16,507 nt of DNA from positions 1-16,507 of the forward strand of contig JABGUA010000056.1 in the NCBI GenBank assembly GCA_018646825.1. The letters run 5' to 3'. The notes below the pieces were generated by a model that saw only the letters and a list, made by a program, of their open reading frames with translations, was not told the origin of the DNA and did not search any database. Of the stretch, positions 1 through 6,784 are shown in pieces. Made by a program: the position numbers and the translations under genes. Position 1 is the first letter of the stretch. Each line of letters begins with the position of its first letter. This DNA comes from Piscirickettsiaceae bacterium. Its GTDB lineage: Bacteria; Pseudomonadota; Gammaproteobacteria; Nitrosococcales; Methylophagaceae.

Positions 1-340
1 AAATCGCTTCCGGCACTGAAGCCACTAATTCTGAAAGCGTGCGACAGCACATAATAGCCGCAGCTTCGCCTTGTTAGCCTGTGCCGGCATTCGCATTACC
101 AGAGTTAATCAGGCAATAACGTGGTGTCGCTTGTTGTTGGTGTCGCTTTGCTACCCTCACTGGCGCGGCACAAAAGGCATTTTGGGTATAGACGGCAGAC
201 ACCGTACTACCATTGGCGATTTCAATTAAGACCAAATCTGTTTGGTTATTGGCTTTAATCCCGGCATTGCCCGTCGCCAAACGAACCCCATCAATCGCGA
301 GTAGTTTCTCTGCTTGTATTGTTGGCAAATTAACTGCCAT
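1..340 (-). pseudogene. argJ: argJ 5′ part, interrupted by an in-frame stop
   Basis: ArgJ is the bifunctional glutamate N-acetyltransferase / ornithine acetyltransferase of the cyclic arginine pathway, a cytoplasmic enzyme of about 400 residues in the family. Only its N-terminus lies in the window. The chosen start is the ATG at 338-340, giving MAVNLPTIQAEKLLAIDGVR, a typical ArgJ beginning; an in-frame ATG at 359-361 lies inside secA and is less likely. Family features seen are GVRLATGNAGIK, the FCAAPV block and NSGNANAGTG (residues 79-88). Codon 89 is TAA (74-76), where the family usually has a residue such as Glu before QG. The frame stays open beyond it to the edge and reads QGEAAAIMCCRTLSEL, still ArgJ-like. 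The ATG overlaps the secA stop by one base (TAATG), with GGAG 10 nt upstream. I infer a nonsense mutation or a sequence error; the gene identity is firm, its inactivation is not. Confidence 0.8.
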
Positions 341-3063
341 TAAGACAAGGCTCCGTGGCATTGTTTGTATTTTTTACCTGAACCACAGGGACAAGGTTCA
401 TTGCGACCCACTTTTTTGCCTTCGCGTGTGATCGGTTGCGCTTGCTGTTCAATGTCAGGATTATTTTGCTCTGCTTCACCCATCATGCCATCGACTTGAT
501 CGTGCTGCATTTCGATATCACCTGTTTGACGGCGTTGCTCTTCAATGGCCTCGACATCTTCTTGGGCTCGTAACTCTACCCGTGAGACTAACGACACAAC
601 ATCATGTTTAATGCGGTCCAACATCGCGGTAAACATTTCAAATGCTTCACGTTTATATTCTTGTTTTGGATCTTTTTGAGCATAACTACGTAAATTAATT
701 CCTTGACGTAGATAGTCCATTTGGGCCAAATGCTCCTTCCATTGCGAATCTAATGTTTGCAAAGTAATTGCTTTTTCAAAATGTCGCATGACCTCTTGAC
801 CCGTCAGTGCTTCTTTAGCATCAGACTGATTTTTCACTTCTGTGATAATTTTTTCGCGTAATGTTTCTTCATGTAGTTCTTCGTCATCTTGCAACCATTG
901 TGCAACATCAACGTCCAAACCAAACTCATCACGTAGCGCTAAATTTAAACCTTCTAGTTCCCATTGTTCGTCGATACTATTTGGTGCAATGTACTTATCA
1001 ATGACGTCATTAACAACGGTTTCACGCATCGATGTAATCGTGCCAGAAACATCCGCAGTCGCCATCAATTCATTACGCTGTTCATAGACTACTTTGCGCT
1101 GATCATTAGCAACGTCATCGTATTCAAGGACTTGCTTACGAATATCAAAGTTGTGACCTTCGACTTTCTTCTGGGCATTTTCAATGGCACGGGATACCCA
1201 TGGGTGCTCTATAGCTTCACCTTCTTCCATGCCTAATTTTTTCATCATGCCAGACATTTTCTCTGATGCAAAAATACGCATCAGATTGTCTTCTAGTGAT
1301 AAGTAAAAACGACTTGAACCCGCATCACCTTGGCGACCTGAACGACCCCGTAATTGATTATCAACACGACGAGATTCATGACGTTCCGATCCGACAATAT
1401 GAAGACCTCCCGCTGCTAAGACTTGGTCATGACGCTGCTGCCACGCTTGTTTAACTGCTTCTTTCTCTGACTCTGTAGCGCCCTCGCCTAATTCAGCTAA
1501 TCCAGCATCTAAACTGCCACCGAGTACGATATCCGTACCCCGGCCCGCCATATTGGTTGCGATAGTAACTGCGCCCGGACGCCCAGCTTGAGCAATAATA
1601 TAAGCTTCTTTTTCATGGAATTTGGCATTCAAAACTTCATGTTTAATGCCCGCTTTTTTTAGCAAACCATGTAGATACTCAGAGCTTTCAATTGATGATG
1701 TACCGACAAGGACTGGTTGTTGTTCCTCAACACAGCGTTTAATTTCTTCCGCAATAGCGGTGTACTTTTCTTGGGTCGTCAAATAGATCTGATCAGCAGA
1801 ATCGATTCGCTTCATCTCACGATGCGTTGGAATGACGATAACTTCCAAACCATAAATCGACTGTAGCTCAAAGGCTTCGGTATCAGCTGTACCTGTCATA
1901 CCTGATAGTTTTTCATACAAACGGAAGAAATTTTGAAATGTAATCGAGGCTAAGGTCTGATTCTCATTTTGAATTTTGACATTTTCTTTTGCTTCTACCG
2001 CTTGATGTAGGCCTTCTGACCAACGTCGACCCGGCATGGTACGTCCTGTAAATTCGTCAACAATAATGACTTCATTATCTTGCACCATGTAATCAACATC
2101 ACGGTGGAATAGCACATGGGCACGTAATGCAGCTGAGACATGATGCATCAAACCAATATTAGCAGCATCATATAAGCTCGCTTCCCCATCTAGAATGCCG
2201 GCATCCGTTAGCAGGTTTTCAATTTTCTCATGGCCATCTTCTGTGAAATTAATTTGTTTTGCTTTTTCATCTACGATGTAATCACCCGGCGTTTCGATCT
2301 CCTCACCTTCGCCAATTTGTTGATCTAAATTCGGAATCAATTGATTGATACTTTGGTAAAGTTCTGAACTATCCTCGGCTGGACCTGAGATGATTAAGGG
2401 GGTGCGTGCTTCATCGATCAGGATTGAATCAACCTCATCGATAACGGCAAAATGTAATTTCCGCTGTACTTTCTCTTCAATACTAAACACCATATTGTCG
2501 CGTAAGTAATCGAAGCCAAATTCGTTATTGGTGCCGTAAGTAATATCCGAGTTATAAGCATCGCGACGCTCGTCAGGTGATAAACCACCGATAATCACAC
2601 CGGTTGTTAAGCCCAAGAAACTATACAACTCGCTCATCCAAGCTGCATCACGCTGTGCTAAATAATCATTAACCGTGACAACATGAACTCCCTCGCCTTC
2701 CAGTGCGTTGAGGTAGACAGCTAACGTCGCTACTAAGGTTTTACCTTCACCTGTACGCATCTCAGCAATTTTACCTTCGTTGAGAACATAGCCCCCGATC
2801 ATTTGAACATCGAAGTGGCGCATATTTAATACGCGTTTGCCTGCTTCTCTTACAACTGCAAAGGCTTCTGGTAGGATGTCATCTAAAATTTTTCCGTCAA
2901 CGAGTTGTTGACGAAACTGACTTGTTTTAGCTTGTAAATCAGTATCACTGAGTTGTTCAATGCTAGATTCAAAGTCGCTGATTTCATTGACAACTTTCCT
3001 CAGCTTTTTTAGAACACGATCGTTTCGACTGCCAAAGACTTTCCCGAAAAACTTACTTACCAT
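340..3063 (-). CDS. secA: Preprotein translocase ATPase SecA
   Basis: SecA is the ATPase motor that pushes unfolded preproteins through the SecYEG channel at the inner membrane. The protein is 907 residues (E. coli 901) and looks complete. The Walker A motif MRTGEGKT is at 102-109, the DEAD-box-like VIDEVDSILIDEART at about 207-221, and the second helicase lobe shows TNMAGRGTDI and LRGRSGRQGD. The C-terminus carries the zinc-binding SecB/ribosome-contact tail CPCGSGKKYKQCH at 891-903, with C891, C893, C902 and H903 as expected ligands. The ATG at 3061-3063 gives the usual MVSKFFGKVFGSRND start; its Shine-Dalgarno is weak (AAGG about 12 nt upstream). It follows the M23 peptidase gene after 138 nt that hold a candidate promoter, and overlaps argJ by one base. 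No secM-like regulator precedes it, unlike in enterics. Confidence 0.99.
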   Translation of the reverse strand: MVSKFFGKVFGSRNDRVLKKLRKVVNEISDFESSIEQLSDTDLQAKTSQFRQQLVDGKILDDILPEAFAVVREAGKRVLNMRHFDVQMIGGYVLNEGKIAEMRTGEGKTLVATLAVYLNALEGEGVHVVTVNDYLAQRDAAWMSELYSFLGLTTGVIIGGLSPDERRDAYNSDITYGTNNEFGFDYLRDNMVFSIEEKVQRKLHFAVIDEVDSILIDEARTPLIISGPAEDSSELYQSINQLIPNLDQQIGEGEEIETPGDYIVDEKAKQINFTEDGHEKIENLLTDAGILDGEASLYDAANIGLMHHVSAALRAHVLFHRDVDYMVQDNEVIIVDEFTGRTMPGRRWSEGLHQAVEAKENVKIQNENQTLASITFQNFFRLYEKLSGMTGTADTEAFELQSIYGLEVIVIPTHREMKRIDSADQIYLTTQEKYTAIAEEIKRCVEEQQPVLVGTSSIESSEYLHGLLKKAGIKHEVLNAKFHEKEAYIIAQAGRPGAVTIATNMAGRGTDIVLGGSLDAGLAELGEGATESEKEAVKQAWQQRHDQVLAAGGLHIVGSERHESRRVDNQLRGRSGRQGDAGSSRFYLSLEDNLMRIFASEKMSGMMKKLGMEEGEAIEHPWVSRAIENAQKKVEGHNFDIRKQVLEYDDVANDQRKVVYEQRNELMATADVSGTITSMRETVVNDVIDKYIAPNSIDEQWELEGLNLALRDEFGLDVDVAQWLQDDEELHEETLREKIITEVKNQSDAKEALTGQEVMRHFEKAITLQTLDSQWKEHLAQMDYLRQGINLRSYAQKDPKQEYKREAFEMFTAMLDRIKHDVVSLVSRVELRAQEDVEAIEEQRRQTGDIEMQHDQVDGMMGEAEQNNPDIEQQAQPITREGKKVGRNEPCPCGSGKKYKQCHGALS

Positions 3064-3121
3064 ACCGTTTTACTACCTTGTGCTATGCCGAAACCACTGT
3101 CGGGAATAGAGTTGATGTTTA

Positions 3122-3135
3122 AACACGCAATTATA
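3122..3135 (-). promoter_or_regulatory. Candidate secA promoter (-10 box)
   Basis: On the minus strand, 3135-3130 reads TATAAT, a perfect sigma70 -10 hexamer, in the 138-nt gap before secA. Transcription would start near 3122-3124, leaving a leader of about 60 nt. No good -35 hexamer is seen at 16-18 nt; the -35 region is occupied by a short inverted repeat (3141-3158). An activator-dependent or weak promoter would fit. Inference from sequence only. Confidence 0.45.
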
Positions 3136-3140
3136 GCGCG

Positions 3141-3158
3141 TAGACCCCGTGAGGTCTA
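3141..3158. repeat. Inverted repeat upstream of the secA -10 box
   Basis: TAGACC (3141-3146) and GGTCTA (3153-3158) are perfect inverted repeats separated by six bases. On the minus strand the hairpin lies just upstream of the TATAAT box and is followed by CGCGCTATAATT, not by a T-run, so it is a poor intrinsic terminator for the peptidase gene. It covers the place where a -35 element would sit, which would suit an operator; this is speculation. Confidence 0.35.
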
Positions 3159-3201
3159 AGGTCACTTTTTATATGGTGTCGGACTCGTAAGAAAACAAGG
3201 T

Positions 3202-4113
3202 TTAACGTTTAACAAAATTAGCGGGGTTAACTGTTTTGCCATCCCTGAGAATTTCAAAGTGAACGTGCGGTCCAGTCGAGCGGCCAGTTGAGCCCATTAA
3301 TGCAATGGCTTGACCTTTCTTAATTCTGTCGCCTAATTTCACCACTAATTTTTTATTATGGGCGTAACGTGACTGATAACCATTGCCATGATCAATTTCG
3401 ATCATTTCCCCGTAACCACCCCGGGTGCCATGCCAGCTAACAATACCATCTGCTACTGCCAATACGTCACTGCCGGCTTTACCCGCAAAATCTAAACCGT
3501 GATGAAAGGTTTTTTTGCCATTAAAGGGATCAACGCGATAGCCATAATAAGATGAAATCCAACCTTTTTCGATTGGTCTTCCCGCTGGAATGGCCGATTT
3601 AATATTGTCTTCCGTAATCAAATAATCTTGTAGCTGTATTAAACCGAGTGACTGGGTATCAAAACTGTTTTCTAGCTCTGAAAAGAAAGACTCAAACTCG
3701 GCTTGTGACAAAGGCATGGCTGATTGTTGCATTACCCCGCCTTGGCCCGCTGTTTTATCCAGCCCTTCAGCCTCGATGTCTAAACCACTCAGTTCTGCTA
3801 ATTTATCCGTTAATGCTTTCAAACGAAATGCTTCTGCTTGTAATGTCCCTAGACGCTTGGCGTAATATGCTTGCATTTGGGCTTTTTCAGTTTTGCTCTG
3901 TTGAGCCACAATCGGAACCTTATTGGGTTCTGCTGGCTTTTCGACAATGGTGATTATTTGTTTTTCTGGCTTATCTGATATTAATTGATAGGCCATGTAT
4001 GAGATCGAGAATACGAAGAGAAGTGTAACTGTTGCAGCGATACGTAGCACCATTGGCGATAGATGCCAGTGCTGATGTGTCGTATTATTTGACGAAATAA
4101 TGATAACCTGCAT
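3202..4113 (-). CDS. Membrane-anchored M23 (LytM-type) metallopeptidase
   Basis: This is a predicted periplasmic peptidoglycan endopeptidase of the M23 family, 303 residues, held in the inner membrane by one N-terminal segment (about residues 21-43, VLRIAATVTLLFVFSISYM) after a short cytoplasmic head. Residues about 72-110 are charged and helical, probably coiled coil. The C-terminal LytM domain (about 200-300) keeps all expected zinc and catalytic residues: H204 and D208 in FHHGLDF, H252 in RYAHN, and H283/H285 in PHVHFEI, so an active enzyme is likely rather than a degenerate activator of the EnvC/NlpD kind. The ATG at 4111-4113 has a strong AAAAGGA 5 nt upstream (4119-4125). It diverges from dciA by 25 nt and lies upstream of secA, an arrangement also known in Pseudomonas-type genomes. 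The exact cleavage specificity and physiological role cannot be read from sequence; I know no gene name with certainty. Confidence 0.93.
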   Translation of the reverse strand: MQVIIISSNNTTHQHWHLSPMVLRIAATVTLLFVFSISYMAYQLISDKPEKQIITIVEKPAEPNKVPIVAQQSKTEKAQMQAYYAKRLGTLQAEAFRLKALTDKLAELSGLDIEAEGLDKTAGQGGVMQQSAMPLSQAEFESFFSELENSFDTQSLGLIQLQDYLITEDNIKSAIPAGRPIEKGWISSYYGYRVDPFNGKKTFHHGLDFAGKAGSDVLAVADGIVSWHGTRGGYGEMIEIDHGNGYQSRYAHNKKLVVKLGDRIKKGQAIALMGSTGRSTGPHVHFEILRDGKTVNPANFVKR

Positions 4114-4116
4114 ACT
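4089..4116 (+). promoter_or_regulatory. Candidate dciA promoter
   Basis: TTGACG (4089-4094, five of six bases matching the -35 consensus) is followed after 16 bp by CATACT (4111-4116, four of six matching TATAAT). Transcription would begin near 4123, leaving only about 15 nt before the dciA ATG at 4139. Both hexamers overlap the first codons of the divergent peptidase gene, as the 25-nt intergenic gap leaves no other room. Inference only. Confidence 0.35.
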
Positions 4117-4138
4117 TATCCTTTTCGATTAAGACTTT

Positions 4139-4579
4139 ATGGCTAAACGACCCACACAAATCAGTAATGTCTATCAAAAGCATGCTGCGCTATACAAGAT
4201 GACACAACGTGCGCAATTGCTAGAACAGCTAAATCATGCCTTTCAACAAAGTCTACCCGCGCAATTTTCGGCGCATTGTAAATTAGCAAATATTAATGGT
4301 TCAACACTGATAATTCATACTGATAACGCATCATACAGCAGCTTAATTCGTTTCCAAGCGCCGGTATTATGCCGCACATTATCGCAAGAACTCTCTATAG
4401 ATATTAACACTATTGAAGTGAAAGTTCGGCCAAATTACTCACCTTTTGAGAACCAGTCCTCAAATCCCATATCACTGCCATCTTCTGCCTCAAAAGCGTT
4501 AAAACAGACCGCAGATACGATGGAGGAAGGGCCGTTAAAGGCGGCGCTTGAACGTTTGGCTAAGCGCCAAAAACTTTAG
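4139..4579 (+). CDS. dciA: DciA-type DnaB helicase operator (DUF721)
   Basis: This 146-residue protein matches the DciA/DUF721 pattern. Residues about 24-98 read as the family domain: a helix with LLEQLNHAFQQSLPAQF, then HCKLANINGSTLIIHTDNAS and the RFQAPVL segment, followed by a polar linker (about 101-118) and a C-terminal helix ending LKAALERLAKRQKL. Family knowledge: DciA binds the replicative helicase DnaB and supports its loading at the origin in bacteria lacking the phage-derived DnaC/DnaI loaders. The family often has Trp in the segment read here as NASYSSLIRF; Y66 stands there. It is the only plus-strand gene. It starts 25 nt from the divergent peptidase gene, shows no clear Shine-Dalgarno (CGATTAAGACTTT precedes the ATG), and its stop overlaps that of lpxC by four bases. 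The same gene lies beside lpxC in Pseudomonas-type genomes. Function is by family assignment. Confidence 0.85.
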   Translation: MAKRPTQISNVYQKHAALYKMTQRAQLLEQLNHAFQQSLPAQFSAHCKLANINGSTLIIHTDNASYSSLIRFQAPVLCRTLSQELSIDINTIEVKVRPNYSPFENQSSNPISLPSSASKALKQTADTMEEGPLKAALERLAKRQKL

Positions 4580-4608
4580 CCGGTAATTGATGCCGCTGGT
4601 CGGCTAAA
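4569..4608 (-). terminator. Candidate lpxC terminator spanning both stop codons
   Basis: TTTAGCCG (4575-4582) and CGGCTAAA (4601-4608) form a perfect 8-bp inverted repeat with an 18-nt loop. Read on the minus strand, the stem is followed by G and then TTTTT (4573-4569), the layout of a modest intrinsic terminator for lpxC. The plus-strand side has no T-run after the stem, so dciA transcripts would be stopped poorly. The 4575-4582 arm contains the overlapping stop codons of lpxC and dciA. The loop is long and half the stem is A-T, so efficiency is uncertain. Confidence 0.4.
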
Positions 4609-5493
4609 TACGATAGGAGCCGTTTCATCATTTTCGAATGTGACTAACTCCCACGCGTCTTCGTCAGCTAATAGCTTACGAAGTAACATATTGTTCACTT
4701 CATGGCCTGATTTATGGCCACTGAAAGCACCAATCAAACTATGACCCAGCAGGTATAAATCACCAATAGCATCTAGCACTTTATGACGAACAAATTCATC
4801 TTCATAACGTAAACCGTCTTCATTGACGACACGGTAATCATCAACGACGATGGCATTATCCATACTGCCACCGAGCGCTAGATTATTTTCACGTAACTTT
4901 TCGATGTCTTTCATAAACCCAAAGGTACGAGCACGACTGACTTCACGAACAAAAGACGTTGAGGAGAAATCGACTTCTACTTGTTGAGGCCGGTCTGTGA
5001 ATACCGGGTGTTGAAAATCTATCGTAAAGCTAACTTTAAAGCCTTCAAATGGTTCAAACTTCGCCCATTTATCACCATCTTCTAGGATGATAGGTTTTTT
5101 GATGCGGATAAATTGTTTCGCTGCGGCTTGTTCTTCAATCCCTGCTGATTGGACAAGGAAAACAAATGGGCCAGCACTGCCATCCATAATTGGCACTTCT
5201 GCGGCATTAAGATCGATATAAGCATTATCGATTCCTAAACCGGCAAAAGCAGACAGTAAATGTTCAACAGTGGAGACTTTCTGTCCATGTTCCATCAGTG
5301 TCGTTGATAATGCCGTTTCACCCACATTACAGGCTTTAGCTTTAATTTCAACGACAGGATCAAGATCCACCCGTCTGAAAATAATACCCGTATTGGGCGC
5401 AGCAGGACGCAAGGTCAAATAAACAGTGTCACCACTGTGTAAACCGACGCCAGTCGCACGAATCACATTTTTCAATGTCCGTTGCTTTATCAC
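4576..5493 (-). CDS. lpxC: UDP-3-O-acyl-N-acetylglucosamine deacetylase
   Basis: LpxC is the cytoplasmic zinc amidase that removes the acetyl group from UDP-3-O-acyl-GlcNAc, the committed step of lipid A synthesis. At 305 residues it equals the E. coli length and begins MIKQRTLKNVIRATGVGLHSG. Zinc ligands are visible as H78 in STVEH and H237/D241 in RHKVLDAIGD; E77 (the usual general base position) and H264 in SGHEVNN are conserved, as is the DGDKWAKFEPF block. The start codon is GTG (5491-5493), supported by a perfect AAGGAGGT Shine-Dalgarno at 5501-5508 with 7-nt spacing. It follows ftsZ by 84 nt, in which an extended -10 element suggests its own promoter, and runs tail-to-tail into dciA. 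In E. coli LpxC is controlled by FtsH proteolysis through its C-terminal tail; the tail here (FSRPAASITG) is different. Confidence 0.99.
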   Translation of the reverse strand: MIKQRTLKNVIRATGVGLHSGDTVYLTLRPAAPNTGIIFRRVDLDPVVEIKAKACNVGETALSTTLMEHGQKVSTVEHLLSAFAGLGIDNAYIDLNAAEVPIMDGSAGPFVFLVQSAGIEEQAAAKQFIRIKKPIILEDGDKWAKFEPFEGFKVSFTIDFQHPVFTDRPQQVEVDFSSTSFVREVSRARTFGFMKDIEKLRENNLALGGSMDNAIVVDDYRVVNEDGLRYEDEFVRHKVLDAIGDLYLLGHSLIGAFSGHKSGHEVNNMLLRKLLADEDAWELVTFENDETAPIVFSRPAASITG

Positions 5494-5500
5494 GCTGCAA

Positions 5501-5508
5501 ACCTCCTT
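5501..5508 (-). promoter_or_regulatory. lpxC Shine-Dalgarno site
   Basis: AAGGAGGT on the minus strand, 7 nt before the GTG at 5491-5493. It matches the anti-Shine-Dalgarno perfectly and settles the non-ATG start of lpxC. Confidence 0.85.
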
Positions 5509-5522
5509 AAACCCATCTTTGG

Positions 5523-5538
5523 ACCGGGTATTGTAACA
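5523..5538 (-). promoter_or_regulatory. Candidate lpxC promoter with extended -10
   Basis: In the ftsZ-lpxC gap the minus strand reads TGTTACAAT (5538-5530): a TACAAT -10 hexamer preceded by the TGn extension. The nearest -35-like hexamer, TTGGGT, is 20 bp away, so the element would depend on the extended -10. Predicted start near 5523, about 30 nt before the lpxC GTG. In E. coli lpxC also has promoter activity of its own after ftsZ, which supports the reading, but this remains inference. Confidence 0.4.
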
Positions 5539-5577
5539 TAAGTGTCATATTTTCCACCCAATACTCTTTCGCTTCGT

Positions 5578-6735
5578 CTAATCTGCTTGACGACGTAAAA
5601 AAGCAGGTATATCCAAATAATCCATATTAATGTCGCTATTAGCCACTTGTTTTTGCTGCGCTTGTTCTTCATTGCGTAAAACAGTCGGTTTATCGTAGTC
5701 AATATCAACTGGTTTTTTAACAATTTCCATTTGTGGTGCTTCCAACTCTGTTGGTAAAGCCACTTGTGCTGCTTTTTCAGCGCCTAAACCTGTTGCGACA
5801 ACAGTGACACGAAGCTCATCTGTCATGTCTGGATCAATGACTGTACCAACGACTACTGTTGCATTATCTGATGCAAAATCTTTGACTGTGTTACCGACAT
5901 CTTCAAATTCGCCAATCGTCATATCCAGACCTGCTGTGATATTAACTAAGACACCACGAGCTCCCGCTAAATCAACATCTTCTAATAACGGACTAGATAC
6001 GGCATGCTGTGCTGCTTCAATCGCACGGTTTGGACCAGACGCTTGGCCTGTCCCCATCATTGCCATACCCATTTCAGACATCACAGTACGTACGTCAGCG
6101 AAATCCACGTTGATCATACCTTCACGGGTAATCAATTCCGCAATACCTTGTACCGCTCCTAATAGAACATCATTGGCTGCTTTAAAGGCATTTAATAGGC
6201 TCATCTCTTTACCTAATACCGCCAAAAGCTTTTCGTTTGGAATAGTAATTAATGAGTCGACATGTTGGCTTAATTCATCTAAACCTGCATTAGCAACATT
6301 CAAACGTTTAGCCCCTTCAAATGGGAATGGCTTCGTTACAACAGCAACGGTTAATATGCCCATTTCTTTCGCGACTTGCGCCACGATAGGTGCTGCCCCT
6401 GTTCCGGTCCCGCCACCCATGCCTGCTGTGATAAAGATCATATCTGCTCCAGAAATAACTTCTGTAATACGCTCTCTATCTTCTAATGCTGCTTGGCGGC
6501 CAATATCTGGATTTGCGCCGGCACCTAATCCTTTCGTAATATCCGTACCTAATTGTAGCTGTGTTGTCGCTGAGCTTTTACGTAATGCTTGTGCATCCGT
6601 ATTAGCACAAATGAAGTCAACACCTTCAATTTGGTTTGACACCATATGCTCTAACGCATTACCGCCACCGCCGCCGACACCAATCACTTTGATGACCGCG
6701 TTTTGTGTATATGTATCTATCAGTTCAAATGTCAT
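5578..6735 (-). CDS. ftsZ: Cell division GTPase FtsZ
   Basis: FtsZ is the bacterial tubulin homologue that assembles the Z-ring at mid-cell. The product is 385 residues (E. coli 383). Visible features are the nucleotide loop GVGGGGGNALEHM (about 19-31), the tubulin signature GMGGGTGTGAAP (105-116), the T7 loop NVDFADV (209-215) that completes the GTPase site of the next subunit, a polar variable linker (about 320-370), and the C-terminal peptide DYLDIPAFLRRQAD (372-385) which binds FtsA, ZipA and other partners. The ATG at 6733-6735 follows a good GGGGAG Shine-Dalgarno (6 nt spacing from GGAG). It comes 49 nt after ftsA, the first non-overlapping junction in the operon, which suits a separate, higher translation rate. 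No convincing promoter was seen in that short A+T-rich leader; internal promoters in ftsQ/ftsA, as in E. coli, are possible. Confidence 0.99.
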   Translation of the reverse strand: MTFELIDTYTQNAVIKVIGVGGGGGNALEHMVSNQIEGVDFICANTDAQALRKSSATTQLQLGTDITKGLGAGANPDIGRQAALEDRERITEVISGADMIFITAGMGGGTGTGAAPIVAQVAKEMGILTVAVVTKPFPFEGAKRLNVANAGLDELSQHVDSLITIPNEKLLAVLGKEMSLLNAFKAANDVLLGAVQGIAELITREGMINVDFADVRTVMSEMGMAMMGTGQASGPNRAIEAAQHAVSSPLLEDVDLAGARGVLVNITAGLDMTIGEFEDVGNTVKDFASDNATVVVGTVIDPDMTDELRVTVVATGLGAEKAAQVALPTELEAPQMEIVKKPVDIDYDKPTVLRNEEQAQQKQVANSDINMDYLDIPAFLRRQAD

Positions 6736-6784
6736 TTTTCTCTCCCCAGAGTTGAATGTTTAATAAATCTTTTGCTTAAAATGT

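Noticed and set aside
341..361. An upstream ATG adding seven residues to ArgJ
   Set aside because: These codons lie in the end of secA, and the ArgJ family start MAVNLPT fits the ATG at 338-340, which overlaps the secA stop.
3073..3126. A 17-codon GTG-started frame upstream of secA that could be a leader peptide
   Set aside because: Its GTG coincides with the predicted transcription start, no ribosome site precedes it, and it shows no SecM-like arrest motif or signal sequence.
5490..5723. A 77-codon minus-strand open frame across the ftsZ end and lpxC leader with a hydrophobic run
   Set aside because: It overlaps the conserved C-terminus of FtsZ in another frame. The hydrophobic stretch comes from A+T-rich codons, and the lpxC start region is already explained by its Shine-Dalgarno.
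5804..6763. A 319-codon open frame on the plus strand antisense to ftsZ
   Set aside because: It has no recognisable domain, a composition rich in Ser, Thr, Pro and Ile typical of antisense reading, and no matching ribosome site. ftsZ on the other strand is unmistakable.
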